The translations under genes were made by a program, and so were the position numbers. A DNA stretch of 35,192 nt, taken from positions 1 through 35,192 of the forward strand of contig NZ_NRSM01000034.1 in assembly GCF_016584105.1 (NCBI RefSeq), read 5' to 3'. Shown here piece after piece: positions 1 through 8,384 of this stretch (position 1 is the first letter of the stretch; each line of letters starts with the position of its first letter). The notes under the pieces were generated by a model. That model made no database searches, was not told the DNA's origin, and worked only from the letters and a program-made list of their open reading frames with translations. The stretch comes from Ectothiorhodospira shaposhnikovii. Its GTDB lineage: Bacteria > Pseudomonadota > Gammaproteobacteria > Ectothiorhodospirales > Ectothiorhodospiraceae.

Positions 1-92
1 AGTACATCGAGATGGAGTACAACAGCGACCGGCTCCACTCGTCCCTGGGGTACATCACCCCTCAGCAACATTTTTTAGCGGTTGCTGCTTAA
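1..92 (+). CDS. IS3-family transposase OrfB, C-terminal end (partial)
   Basis: Only the last 29 codons are present; the frame is open from base 3 and ends at TAA (90-92). The peptide contains YNSDRLHSSLGYITPQQ, the typical C-terminal end of IS3-family OrfB (DDE) transposases, where an N-x-x-R-x-H-S-x-L-G-Y motif precedes the end of the protein. The rest of the transposase lies outside the window. An identical copy occurs in inverted orientation at the other end (35101-35192). The family is clear; the exact IS cannot be named from this fragment. Confidence 0.85.
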   Translation, partial: YIEMEYNSDRLHSSLGYITPQQHFLAVAA

Positions 93-121
93 TCCGTGTC
101 CGCTGCGACTTGACCAGAACA
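1..121 (+). mobile_element. 3' end of an IS3-family insertion sequence (left copy)
   Basis: The first 121 bases hold the OrfB C-terminus plus a 29-base tail ending in ...GACCAGAACA. The reverse complement of that tail starts TGTTCTGGTC, which fits the TG...CA termini of IS3-family elements. Bases 1-122 match the reverse complement of 35071-35192 perfectly and diverge from 123 on. I place the IS boundary at 121 because CA is the expected last dinucleotide, and base 122 probably matches by chance. The other IS end is not in the window, so the target duplication cannot be seen. Confidence 0.8.
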
Positions 122-228
122 ATACGACGGCGCGACAGTGGGACAGCGCCATCCTGCCCGTTCTCCAGCGCAGTTTCAGGTGGTTTCGGAGGCGAGTTCT
201 GTGGAGCTGCAGCTTGTGGTGCGTTCAT
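122..228 (-). pseudogene. N-terminal fragment of an unknown gene cut by the IS
   Basis: Read leftward from ATG at 228, 36 codons run to the IS boundary. The peptide starts MNAPQAAAPQNSPPKPPE and ends in LSRRRI. A hydrophilic Pro/Ala-rich N-terminus followed by a triple Arg is typical of the cytoplasmic leader of an inner membrane protein, but no membrane segment is left. The frame continues into the IS and stops at 55-57, giving a 57-residue hybrid. No good Shine-Dalgarno precedes the ATG. I do not recognise the family. Its position opposite fepB suggests, but does not show, a link to iron uptake. Confidence 0.35.
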
Positions 229-583
229 GGTCAGAGTCTCATTCCGGAAGCGTGACGGCCATTCCCGGGTCAGAAGGGCCTATGACCTTACTCTCAAACG
301 ATAATGCAAATAAATCCCTTTATCAAAGATCATTTGATTTTTGATTGTTGCAGCCGGTACTCTCGCCCTTCGGGACGCTGACCCGCCACCAACGGATAGA
401 GCGCCTTGAACACGCTTGACTTTGGGGTGGAAGACCAAGGTAACGACGAAAGGCTCGGGCATGGCGGGCGCCAGGCTGATTTCCGGGAGGATTCACCCTC
501 AATCCGGGGCGGTCACTGTTCACCGTTGCATACGGGCGAACTCAATTGGAACAAGGCTGGCAGCCCAGGGTAGCGACAACATT
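229..583. other. Non-coding stretch between IS-cut fragment and fepB control region
   Basis: No reading frame here has a convincing start, ribosome site or recognisable protein. The base composition is less GC-rich than in the flanking genes, with an AT-rich patch around 300-350. It may hold the promoter of the leftward fragment ending at 228. I see no tRNA, CRISPR repeat or strong hairpin with a T-run. Confidence 0.5.
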
Positions 584-602
584 ACTAATGATTTACATTC
601 TC
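584..602 (+). promoter_or_regulatory. Fur-box-like site upstream of fepB
   Basis: The 19 bases match the E. coli Fur consensus GATAATGATAATCATTATC at 13 positions by eye. A TTTACA hexamer (592-597) lies at offset 8 in the site, the same offset as TTGACA in the second Fur box at 3852, so it may be the -35. A matching -10 is not convincing. It lies about 95 bases before the fepB start. Repression by Fe-Fur would make the locus iron-regulated. Confidence 0.65.
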
Positions 603-695
603 ATTGAGGCGCTTCCACTTTTGAGATATCGTCAACCGCCCCCTGTAACGGGAACTTTGCAGATGCCGATCTTCAACCGGTAACACGAGGAAATT

Positions 696-1700
696 ATGCG
701 ACTTGGGAAGATGTTGGCCCTGGCACCGTGGACGATGGCCCTCGCCCTTCTGTTAGGCGCCACGGTGGCACAGGCAACGCAAGAAGCTGCCACCGGCGTC
801 AACTGGCCGCGCAACTTCGTCAATGCCGACGGGAGCCAGACCACCATCCCCGCTTCGCCACGACGCATTCTGTCAACCTCGGTGACCATCACAGGCACTT
901 TGCTTAGTGTCGACGCGCCAGTGATCGCCAGCGCGACGACAAGCAGCGGCCACTTCTTCGCCCAGTGGGACGAGATCGCCAGGGCCCGCAGGGTGGAAAA
1001 GCTCTGGCCTGCCGGGAGTGTCGATCTGGAAGCAGCCTATGCCGCAGCCCCCGACCTGATTGTTGTCGCAGCGGCAGGAGGTGATTCCGCCCTCGCTCAA
1101 GTGGCCGATCTGCGACAGATCGCGCCGACCATCGTGTTGGACTACGGCGGCCTTACCTGGCAGGAACTTGCCCGCCGAATCGGCGAGGTGACCGGTCTGG
1201 AGGCGCAAGTCCACGACAAGCTTGTCGCCTTCGACGCCTATCTCGCCGAATCCAAGGCTCGCATCACTGTTCCGCCGGGTCAGGTCAACATCATTAGCTA
1301 CAACGGCCCCGGAACACTCAACCCCATTGCCACCAGCGACGGTGTCCATGGCCAGCTACTCACCGCGCTAGGGTTCACCATGGAATCGCCGCCGCAGGAG
1401 TGGCACGGTGACGGCCATCCCCTCAATTCTTTCGTGCGCGCCCACTACGAGCGCCTGACCGAACTAACGGCACCAACTACCTTCCTGCTCAGCGCTGGCG
1501 ACGACCGCGCCAGGGCTTTCATGCGCGATCCCATCCTGGCCAACCTGCCAGCCGTCCGCAGCGGCCAAGTGTATGGTCTCGGCGTCAACTCCTTCCGCAT
1601 CGACTTCTTCAGCGCCCGCGAGATCGTGGACGGCCTTGTCGCGCGTTTCGCCCGCGACGATGACCAGAGTGATGCCTGGGCGACCGAAGGCGGGATGTAA
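696..1700 (+). CDS. fepB: Periplasmic ferric-siderophore binding protein, FepB type
   Basis: This 334-residue protein has a Sec signal peptide (residues 1-27; hydrophobic core ALALLLGATVAQA with an AQA-type cleavage site). The mature part matches the E. coli ferric-enterobactin binding protein FepB in order and wording: NWPRNFVNADG, then RRILSTSVTITGTLLSVDAPVIAS, PDLIVVAAAGGDSALA, IAPTIVLDY and a C-terminal NLPAVRSGQVYGLG. It belongs to the cluster-A/class III binding proteins that pass ferric siderophores to an inner membrane ABC transporter. Length is near FepB (about 318). Start ATG 696 follows an AGGA stretch. It is the first gene of a run with fepD and fepG and sits behind a Fur-box-like site. 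Catecholate binding is inferred from similarity. Confidence 0.92.
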   Translation: MRLGKMLALAPWTMALALLLGATVAQATQEAATGVNWPRNFVNADGSQTTIPASPRRILSTSVTITGTLLSVDAPVIASATTSSGHFFAQWDEIARARRVEKLWPAGSVDLEAAYAAAPDLIVVAAAGGDSALAQVADLRQIAPTIVLDYGGLTWQELARRIGEVTGLEAQVHDKLVAFDAYLAESKARITVPPGQVNIISYNGPGTLNPIATSDGVHGQLLTALGFTMESPPQEWHGDGHPLNSFVRAHYERLTELTAPTTFLLSAGDDRARAFMRDPILANLPAVRSGQVYGLGVNSFRIDFFSAREIVDGLVARFARDDDQSDAWATEGGM

Positions 1701-1704
1701 CGCC

Positions 1705-2784
1705 GTGGCCAAAACGGGGGCAACAATTTCCACCAGCAGTACCGTGCCGAACACAAGTCAGGAGGAAGCCGACCCACGAACCCTTCGGGCAAGGCGCCGC
1801 CGCTGGGGATTGACCCTTTGCGCAATGCTGCTGGTTGCCATGGCGACGGCCAGCATCTTTGTCGGTACGCGCCCCATACCACCGCGTGTCACCCTTGAGG
1901 CCATTGTCGCCTTCGATCCAACTAATACCGAGCACTTACTGGTACGACATCTGCGGGTTCCGCGGGTCCTGCTGGGCATCGTGGTTGGCTGCGCGCTTGG
2001 CGTGGCCGGCGCCATCATGCAGGCCCTGACCCGCAATCCACTGGCCGATCCCGGCATCCTGGGCGTCAATGCCGGGGCTACGCTGGCCATCGTAGCGGCC
2101 ATCGCCTTCTTCGGCATTGTCGATGTTTCCGGGTATCTCTGGTTCGGTTTGGCTGGCGCCGCTTTGGCTGGCGCCGCCGTCTATTCGCTGGGCGGCATCC
2201 GCCAAGGCCTCAATCCAGTAAGGCTGGTACTGGCCGGCTCGGCTCTCAGCGTCGTTCTGCTGGCGCTGACACAAATCATCACGGTCAACAGCGACGAGCA
2301 GGTTTTCGACCAGTTCCGGCACTGGGTCGTCGGGTCGTTGCAGGGGCGTGGCTTCAATGTTCTTCTGCCGACCGCTGGACTTGCCGCAGTAGCTCTGGCG
2401 GCGTCGATCGCCTTGGCACGGATGCTCGACGCGATGGCACTCGGCCAAGACACCGGTAAAGCTCTGGGCGCCAACCCGCGATTGGTGTGGATCTTCTCCG
2501 CGCTCATAGTCATCTTCCTGGCCGGCACCGCCACAGCCGCAGCCGGACCGATCAGCTTCGTGGGTCTGACGGCACCCCATGTGGCACGTTTTGTCGTCGG
2601 ACCCGACCACCGTTGGCTTTTGCCATTCTCAATGATTTTCTCTGCCCTGATGGTAGTGGGAGCCGACATGCTCGGGCGTCTGGTCGGCCATCCGGGGGAG
2701 GTGGCAGTGGGCATCATGGTCGCCCTGATCGGCGGGCCTTTCTTCATCTTCCTGGTACAACGCTGGCGAATAGCGCGGCTATGA
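1705..2784 (+). CDS. fepD: Ferric-siderophore ABC permease, FepD type
   Basis: FecCD-family inner membrane permease of 359 residues if GTG at 1705 is used, four bases after the fepB stop. The open frame runs further upstream but would overlap fepB heavily. Family hallmarks are LRVPRVLLGIVVGCALGVAGAIMQ followed by LTRNPLADPGILGVNAGA, and a late AAAGPISFVGLTAPHVARF coupling-helix motif ahead of DHRWLLP; all align with E. coli FepD. About nine to ten membrane spans are visible. An Arg-rich hydrophilic stretch of about 35 residues precedes the first span and is longer than in FepD (334), so a later start is possible. It pairs with FepG to form the channel energised by FepC. Confidence 0.92.
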   Translation: MAKTGATISTSSTVPNTSQEEADPRTLRARRRRWGLTLCAMLLVAMATASIFVGTRPIPPRVTLEAIVAFDPTNTEHLLVRHLRVPRVLLGIVVGCALGVAGAIMQALTRNPLADPGILGVNAGATLAIVAAIAFFGIVDVSGYLWFGLAGAALAGAAVYSLGGIRQGLNPVRLVLAGSALSVVLLALTQIITVNSDEQVFDQFRHWVVGSLQGRGFNVLLPTAGLAAVALAASIALARMLDAMALGQDTGKALGANPRLVWIFSALIVIFLAGTATAAAGPISFVGLTAPHVARFVVGPDHRWLLPFSMIFSALMVVGADMLGRLVGHPGEVAVGIMVALIGGPFFIFLVQRWRIARL

Positions 2785-3821
2785 GCGTCCCCCTGAACAC
2801 CCGCCTCTGGCGTTACGGCCGCTGGTCCGTACTCTACTCTCCACGCACGCTTGCCATTAACGCGATACTCGCGTCGCTCATCGTGCTGTCGGCCACCCTG
2901 GTGATGACGCTGGGGAAGATGCACATTAGTCCCGCCGATGTCCTTGCCGCCCTGCTGGGCAAGGGTGAAGGTGGCCTGCGCGACCACATCATCCTCAACA
3001 TCCGCCTGCCACGCGTACTGACAGCGCTGTTTGTCGGAGTGGCGCTGGGGATTTCGGGTGCCGTGTTCCAATCGGTGTCTCGCAACGCCCTGGGCTCTCC
3101 TGATGTCATCGGCTTTACAACCGGCGCGGCGACCGGGGCGCTAGCCCAAATCATGTTGTCCGGCCAGGATCCACTGCGCATAGCCATGGCCGCCGTGGTG
3201 GGTGGCGTAGTGACCGCAGTGGTGGTCTACACCCTGGCGCGCCAGGGCGGCATGGTAGGCAGTTATCGTCTTATCCTCACCGGCATCGGCGTTGGTGCGG
3301 TGCTGGCCGCCCTGAACGGGTTAATGCTGGTGCGCGGCAATCTGGACGATGCGGTAATAGCAAACCTCTGGCTCGCCGGCTCACTGCACGCGCGGACCTG
3401 GGCTCATGCCTGGCCAGTGATGATAGGCACCATCCTGCTGCTACCTGTGATTCTGGCCGGAGCATCGGCGCTCAAAATGATCGAGATGGGGGACGACATC
3501 GCCAGCCAGCTGGGCATTCGTGTTGAACGGGTGCGACTGGGGATGATCTTCGCAGCCGTGGTTCTTGCGTCCCTCGCCGTCGGCGCGGCCGGCCCCATCG
3601 CCTTCATCGCCCTGGCCGCCCCTCAACTGGCCGCCCGGCTGTGCCAAGGCACCGGGCTGCCGATCCTGTCGGCAGGTCTCATGGGCGGCTTTTTGCTACT
3701 CGCCGCAGACCTGTTGACCCAGTTGTTGCCCTTGGCCGTCAGCGTGCCGATTGGACGCATGACGGGGATCGTCGGCGGCATCTACCTGATCTGGCTGCTG
3801 ACTCGCTCCCGACAACTCTGA
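2781..3821 (+). CDS. fepG: Ferric-siderophore ABC permease, FepG type
   Basis: ATG 2781 overlaps the fepD stop by four bases (ATGA), a sign of translational coupling; the frame is open upstream but would run through fepD. The 346-residue protein is a second FecCD-family permease. Motifs shared with E. coli FepG include IRLPRVLTALFVGVALGISG, FQSVSRNALGSPDVIGF, YRLILTGIGVGAVL, EMGDDIASQLGI and AAGPIAFIALAAPQLAARL. About nine hydrophobic spans can be counted. It forms the heterodimeric channel with FepD. The gene is followed by a 200-base gap with its own Fur box, not directly by fepC. Confidence 0.92.
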   Translation: MSVPLNTRLWRYGRWSVLYSPRTLAINAILASLIVLSATLVMTLGKMHISPADVLAALLGKGEGGLRDHIILNIRLPRVLTALFVGVALGISGAVFQSVSRNALGSPDVIGFTTGAATGALAQIMLSGQDPLRIAMAAVVGGVVTAVVVYTLARQGGMVGSYRLILTGIGVGAVLAALNGLMLVRGNLDDAVIANLWLAGSLHARTWAHAWPVMIGTILLLPVILAGASALKMIEMGDDIASQLGIRVERVRLGMIFAAVVLASLAVGAAGPIAFIALAAPQLAARLCQGTGLPILSAGLMGGFLLLAADLLTQLLPLAVSVPIGRMTGIVGGIYLIWLLTRSRQL

Positions 3822-3851
3822 CCCGGGGCAAGAAATTCAAAAGCAGTAATT

Positions 3852-3870
3852 GAGAATGATTGACATTATC
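3852..3870 (+). promoter_or_regulatory. Strong Fur box before the TonB receptor
   Basis: Matches the 19-base Fur consensus at 15 positions by eye. It lies about 155 bases upstream of the receptor start and overlaps a perfect -35 hexamer (TTGACA, 3860-3865), the classic arrangement for Fe-Fur repression. Confidence 0.8.
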
Positions 3871-3888
3871 AAAGCGCATTCTTAGCAT
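3860..3888 (+). promoter_or_regulatory. Sigma-70 promoter for TonB receptor, fepC and MFS genes
   Basis: A perfect TTGACA (3860-3865) is followed after 17 bases by TAGCAT (3883-3888), four of six matches to TATAAT. The -35 is embedded in the Fur box. This would give a leader of roughly 130 bases. A second promoter here means the receptor, fepC and MFS genes can be transcribed apart from fepBDG. Confidence 0.6.
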
Positions 3889-4024
3889 GGCGTTTGACTC
3901 CCGGTCATTACGCGCGCCATGGGAAGCACATGGAGATGTCCCGCCTGCTGCCTCATAGATACGCAACAGATCTCAAGGGCGCGGAGGACAAGCTTGTAAA
4001 ATTCTGAAATGAAAAGGGTTCTCG

Positions 4025-6169
4025 ATGAAACTGAAACACACCGCGCGGTCACGCCGCACACCCGTTGCCGACACCCGGCGGAGTCCGGCATTGTCCGGCG
4101 TGGTCGTCGGCGCATTGGTGCTGACTGGCGCCGCCCAGGCCCAGGCCCAAACGGTTGAAGGGCAGAAAGACGCTGTCCTCCAAGTTAGCGAAACGGCTGA
4201 CTCAACAGCCAGCGCCTCCTATTCATTGCCAGCGATCACCGTCACCGGAGAGAAGGTTGAACGGTCGCTCCAGGATACGAGTTCGAGTGTCGAGGTCTTC
4301 GGCAGTTGGCGCATCGAAACCCTGCCCAACGCCACCACGGTACGCGATGTACTCTCCCTTACACCCAACGTGATCGACACCGGACACGGAAACGACCTGC
4401 CGACGGTACGCGGCATTGACGGCTCAGGACCGGCAACCGGGGCTGTCGCCTTCCTCGCCGGTAGCCGTCCGCGCCTGAACCTTTCGGTCGACGGCCGATC
4501 CCTCACCCACACCGAACAATCCGTAGTGTCGGTCTCGGTGTGGGATGTGGAAAGTGTCGAGATCTACCGCGGCCCGCAAAGTCTCCTGCAGGGACGGAAT
4601 TCCATCGCGGGCGCCATCATCGTCGATACCAAGGACCCGACCCCATACTGGGAAAACGCGGTCAGGGTGGGGGTGGGCGAGCAAAAGACCCGCCAGGCCG
4701 CTGCCATGCTGTCCGGACCCATCGTGGACGATCAGGTTATGGTCCGTGTGGCCATCGACCACCAGCGGCACGAAAGTTTCGTGAAGCTCCAGAGTTATGA
4801 CCCTGTTGGCAACCCGCGCGAATTTGAAACCACGACTGCACGCGCCAAACTGCTGATCCGGCCCATTGCATTACCGGATCTGTCCTCCATGCTCACCATC
4901 GCCCACTACGACAGCCGGACACCCCAGAGCGAGGCGCAGCCGACCCAGCCGGACCATCCTCGTTTCGACCCAAACCGGCCAGTGATTGAGGTCGCTTCGA
5001 CCAGCAGCATCTGGGACTTGTCGTGGGAACAGTCCGAAAGTCTCTCCTTCGAGAACAAGTTCATCTATACCTCTTTCACCAATGATCGCCGGACCGCACC
5101 AAGCCATCCATCGGCGAACATTGAGGCGAATGAATTTTCCGTCGAGCCGTTGGCGCGTTTCACCGCCGATAACGAGCGACTACGGGGCATGGCGGGGCTG
5201 CGCTACTTCCACGGTAGCCAGGACGAACTGGTCAACAACCTGCCGCCAAACCCGCCATCGACCTACACCTTCGACGACAAGACACGGACCAAATCCGGTT
5301 TCGTGGAGTTGACCTATGCGCTGATACCCGAGGTCGATGTCACCCTGGCCGGACGCTATGAGCAGGAACACCGGAAACGCTCGGGGGCCAACGCCACCCG
5401 TTCCCGAACCATCGACTTCGACGAAACCTACAGCGTGTTCATGCCCAAGCTGGACGTGGCCTGGAAGCCCAGCGCGAGCCAGACCTACGGCGTGAAGGTC
5501 GCTCGCGGCTTCAACGCCGGTGGTGCGGGCGTCACCTTCACAACCGGGAATGCGTACACCTATGACGAAGAATACGTCTGGAATTACGAGCTCTACGGCC
5601 GCCAGCGGCTGGCTGACGACCGCGTCGAGCTGACCGGAAACCTGTTCTACAGCACCTACGACGGCTACCAGTTGCCCATCACCCTCGGGCCGGGGGACAT
5701 CGAGATCCGCAACGCCAAAAAAGTCGTCACCTACGGACTCGAAGTGGGTGCCCGATGGAGACCGGTTCCGGAGTTGGAACTGTTCGGCTCGGCTGGCGCG
5801 CTACGGACCGAGATCAAAGAAGCCTTCGAGGATCTCAACGCGGATGGAAACGCTCTGTCCCGCTCTCCGAAATTCTCCTCCACCATGGGCGCGACATGGA
5901 TGCTCGCCGAAAACTTCGATCTCAGTGGCAATGTGACCTACACGGGCGGCTACCACTCGGGCGTAGACAACGATCCGCGCGGCTGGATCAAAGCCCACTG
6001 GCTGGCCAACGCTCAATTCGGCTATGACTTCGGACATGGCCGTGCTTCGCTCTACGTCGAGAACCTGTTTGATTCCAACAAGCACCTCCTGATCTTCAAC
6101 AATGACCAAGCCACGCCGCTCATTCAGAGTCCGCGCGTTATCGGTGCCTCACTGACGTTGTGGTTCTAG
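4025..6169 (+). CDS. TonB-dependent outer membrane siderophore receptor
   Basis: The 714-residue protein has a long signal sequence (residues 1 to about 41, ending AAQAQAQA), a TonB box ITVTG at 71-75, and a plug domain with RDVLSLTPNVID, the LPTVRGIDG element and VESVEIYRGPQSLLQGRNSIAGAIIVDTKDP. A 22-strand-type barrel follows, ending in a C-terminal Phe (GASLTLWF) as outer membrane barrels do. Length is normal. Start ATG 4025 has AAGGG upstream. It sits between the permease and ATPase genes of a FepBDGC-type system, so a ferric siderophore is the likely ligand. It does not read like FepA itself, and the ligand cannot be told from sequence. A Fur box and promoter precede it. Confidence 0.92.
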   Translation: MKLKHTARSRRTPVADTRRSPALSGVVVGALVLTGAAQAQAQTVEGQKDAVLQVSETADSTASASYSLPAITVTGEKVERSLQDTSSSVEVFGSWRIETLPNATTVRDVLSLTPNVIDTGHGNDLPTVRGIDGSGPATGAVAFLAGSRPRLNLSVDGRSLTHTEQSVVSVSVWDVESVEIYRGPQSLLQGRNSIAGAIIVDTKDPTPYWENAVRVGVGEQKTRQAAAMLSGPIVDDQVMVRVAIDHQRHESFVKLQSYDPVGNPREFETTTARAKLLIRPIALPDLSSMLTIAHYDSRTPQSEAQPTQPDHPRFDPNRPVIEVASTSSIWDLSWEQSESLSFENKFIYTSFTNDRRTAPSHPSANIEANEFSVEPLARFTADNERLRGMAGLRYFHGSQDELVNNLPPNPPSTYTFDDKTRTKSGFVELTYALIPEVDVTLAGRYEQEHRKRSGANATRSRTIDFDETYSVFMPKLDVAWKPSASQTYGVKVARGFNAGGAGVTFTTGNAYTYDEEYVWNYELYGRQRLADDRVELTGNLFYSTYDGYQLPITLGPGDIEIRNAKKVVTYGLEVGARWRPVPELELFGSAGALRTEIKEAFEDLNADGNALSRSPKFSSTMGATWMLAENFDLSGNVTYTGGYHSGVDNDPRGWIKAHWLANAQFGYDFGHGRASLYVENLFDSNKHLLIFNNDQATPLIQSPRVIGASLTLWF

Positions 6170-6288
6170 TCCGCCCCCCGCTATGACGTTGCCCAGGTTG
6201 AAGCCATCAAACGGACTACTACCGCGATGTTCACTCTCTTCGCAACAACCGATGCCACCTTGTCACTGGCGGCCCAGAGGCCGCTGTC

Positions 6289-7152
6289 ATGATCCACCAC
6301 GAACCACCTGATTTCGCAAAACCCACTCGCCTGCACGCAGAGGGGCTGACTCTTGGCTATGGACAACGCATCATCTGCCGGGACCTGTCGGTGTGCATTC
6401 CCGATGGCCGCTTCACCGCCATCGTCGGCCCCAATGGTTGCGGCAAGTCGACCCTGCTACGCAGCCTGTGTCGGCTCTTGCCGCCGCTGGCCGGACGAGT
6501 CTGCCTGGACGGCAGGGACATCCACCAATTGCCCACACGTCAACTGGCGCGACAGATGGGGCTGCTGCCGCAGAGTTCCCAAGCGCCATCAGGTATCACC
6601 GTCATCGACCTTGTGGGGCGTGGGCGCTATCCGCATCAGGGCCTGTTCCGACAGTGGAGCGACGAGGACGCCGCTGCCGTCAGCCAAGCAATGGCGGCAA
6701 CCGGCGTGACGGCGCTGGCCGAGCAGGAGGTCGACCAGCTGTCGGGCGGGCAGCGCCAGCGGGTGTGGGTGGCCATGGTGCTGGCACAACAGACGCCACT
6801 TCTTCTGCTCGACGAACCGACAACCTTCCTGGACATCGCCCACCAAATCGACCTTCTGGAGTTATTCCGCACCCTCAACCACGACGCCAACCACACTCTT
6901 GTTGCCGTCCTCCATGACCTCAACCAGGCCTGTCGGTATGCCGATTACCTAATCGTCATGGCCAACGGAAGCATCGTCGCCCAAGGGGATCCGGTGACCC
7001 TGATGACAGTGGAGCTGGTATCTGAGGTTTTCGGGCTGGACAGTGTCATCATTGAAGACCCGGTCAGCCAGACCCCTCTGATGATCCCGCGCGGCCGCTG
7101 CCCGCGGCCACATACAACTTCGCAGGCCGGCACCCCACGGACATCAGTGTGA
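6289..7152 (+). CDS. fepC: Ferric-siderophore ABC transporter ATPase, FepC type
   Basis: This 287-residue ATPase carries Walker A GPNGCGKS (47-54), signature LSGGQ (151-155), Walker B LLLLDEP (171-177) and the switch His in VLHDLNQACRYADY (H209). The sequence follows E. coli FepC along its length: LTLGYGQ, IPDGRFTAIVGPNGCGKST, VGRGRYPHQGLF and LDIAHQIDLLELF. It would hydrolyse ATP on the cytoplasmic side of FepDG. The C-terminal 20 residues extend past FepC and are low-complexity. The stop overlaps the next gene's GTG (GTGA), so the two are coupled. It is separated from fepG by the receptor gene, an unusual order for a fep set. Confidence 0.93.
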   Translation: MIHHEPPDFAKPTRLHAEGLTLGYGQRIICRDLSVCIPDGRFTAIVGPNGCGKSTLLRSLCRLLPPLAGRVCLDGRDIHQLPTRQLARQMGLLPQSSQAPSGITVIDLVGRGRYPHQGLFRQWSDEDAAAVSQAMAATGVTALAEQEVDQLSGGQRQRVWVAMVLAQQTPLLLLDEPTTFLDIAHQIDLLELFRTLNHDANHTLVAVLHDLNQACRYADYLIVMANGSIVAQGDPVTLMTVELVSEVFGLDSVIIEDPVSQTPLMIPRGRCPRPHTTSQAGTPRTSV

Positions 7153-8384
7153 AACGCAGCATGCAAATTAGTGAAGCCACCGGCGACGACAGGGTTGGCG
7201 CCGGTGACCCTGGTGCTACACCATTCAGTCTCAAGCCGCTGATGTTCCAGTCTTTCGTCTGCACTATGGCGATGATGACATTCACCGCCTTGGCCGGTCC
7301 GATCGGCCGCAGTCTGGGCTTGGCACCGTGGAACATGGGGCTTGCGGTAACGGCGGGCGGCATCGCCTGGATTCTGACCGCCCGGGCGTGGGGCAACGCC
7401 AGTGACCGCCATGGCCGGCGCCCGGTACTGCTCAGCGGCCTGGGTGGTTTTGCCATCGCCTACGCCGGCCTGTGCCTGATCACCGCACTGGCGCTGGAAG
7501 ATAGAATGCCCGCGCTGATGGCACTTGCCGGACTGGTTATCGGACGGACTCTGACTGGAGGTTTTTTTTCCGCCGTGCCGACCGCCGGAGCGGCAATGAT
7601 TGCCGACCATGTGCCGCCTGACCGGCGCACTGCGGCCATGGGGGCGCTTGGCATGGCGAGCGCATCCGCCATGGTTATCGGCCCGGCCGTGGCTGGTCTG
7701 GTCGCCCCCTACGATCTAGTGCTGCCGTTGCTGGTGGCCGCGGCCCTGCCAGTGGTGGCATTTGCCGCATCCTGGAGTTTCCTGCCACGCACCGGGAAAC
7801 CGATCCGTTCGGTCGCACAACAGCCGCCACCGCTAACCGATCCCCGTCTGCGGCGGCCTGCGGTGGTGGCCTTCGTCAGCATGTTGGCCGTTGCAACCGC
7901 CCAGATGGTGATCGGCTTCTACGCCCTCGACCGACTGGGCCTGTCACCGCAGGAAGGCGCCCGGGTAGCCGGTATCGCCCTTGCCTGTGTCGGCGTCGCC
8001 CTGATCCTGGGCCAAACGATGGTTCGCGTCCTGCGCTGGCCGCCCGAGTTCTTGATCCGGTTGGGCGCGGCAATTGCCGCCCTCGCCTTCTTCGGCGTCG
8101 CCTTTGCAACCACCGCCATTCTGCTTTACCTGTGCTATTTCGTAGCTGCAGCCGGAATGGGGCTACTATGGCCATCCGTTTCGGCATTGGCAGCCAATGC
8201 CGTGCAACCGCATGAGCAAGGCGCCGCCGCCGGGACCATCACCACCGCCCAAGGACTGGGAAGCGTCATCGGTCCGTTGCTGGGAACAACGATCTATTCC
8301 GTCGCCATCACGGCACCCTACATGCTGATCGCGCTGTTACTGGCGGTCCTGATACCATGGCGCATAGATCGTTCCGCCAACTAA
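7149..8384 (+). CDS. MFS transporter linked to siderophore uptake genes
   Basis: A 411-residue major facilitator protein with about 12 hydrophobic spans and motif A (GNASDRHGRRPVLL, about 82-95) in the loop between spans 2 and 3. Start GTG 7149 overlaps the fepC stop by four bases; an ATG four codons later is the alternative. Translational coupling to fepC ties it to siderophore traffic. Candidate roles are export of the siderophore or of the recycled ligand, or a second uptake route. It does not resemble the enterobactin exporter EntS closely by eye, and drug-exporter MFS proteins of the TetA/Bcr type have the same signature. Family call is firm; substrate unknown. Confidence 0.85.
   Translation: MKRSMQISEATGDDRVGAGDPGATPFSLKPLMFQSFVCTMAMMTFTALAGPIGRSLGLAPWNMGLAVTAGGIAWILTARAWGNASDRHGRRPVLLSGLGGFAIAYAGLCLITALALEDRMPALMALAGLVIGRTLTGGFFSAVPTAGAAMIADHVPPDRRTAAMGALGMASASAMVIGPAVAGLVAPYDLVLPLLVAAALPVVAFAASWSFLPRTGKPIRSVAQQPPPLTDPRLRRPAVVAFVSMLAVATAQMVIGFYALDRLGLSPQEGARVAGIALACVGVALILGQTMVRVLRWPPEFLIRLGAAIAALAFFGVAFATTAILLYLCYFVAAAGMGLLWPSVSALAANAVQPHEQGAAAGTITTAQGLGSVIGPLLGTTIYSVAITAPYMLIALLLAVLIPWRIDRSAN

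Larger units (their letters stand above)
1..122 (+). repeat. Terminal inverted repeat of the window, left arm
   Basis: This arm is identical, reverse-complemented, to 35071-35192. It consists of the end of an IS and not of a dedicated terminal repeat. It most likely marks where an assembler could not resolve a multicopy IS. Confidence 0.9.

Noticed and set aside
229..607. Small frames on both strands before fepB
   Set aside because: They overlap one another in several frames, have no ribosome site and show no protein-like composition.
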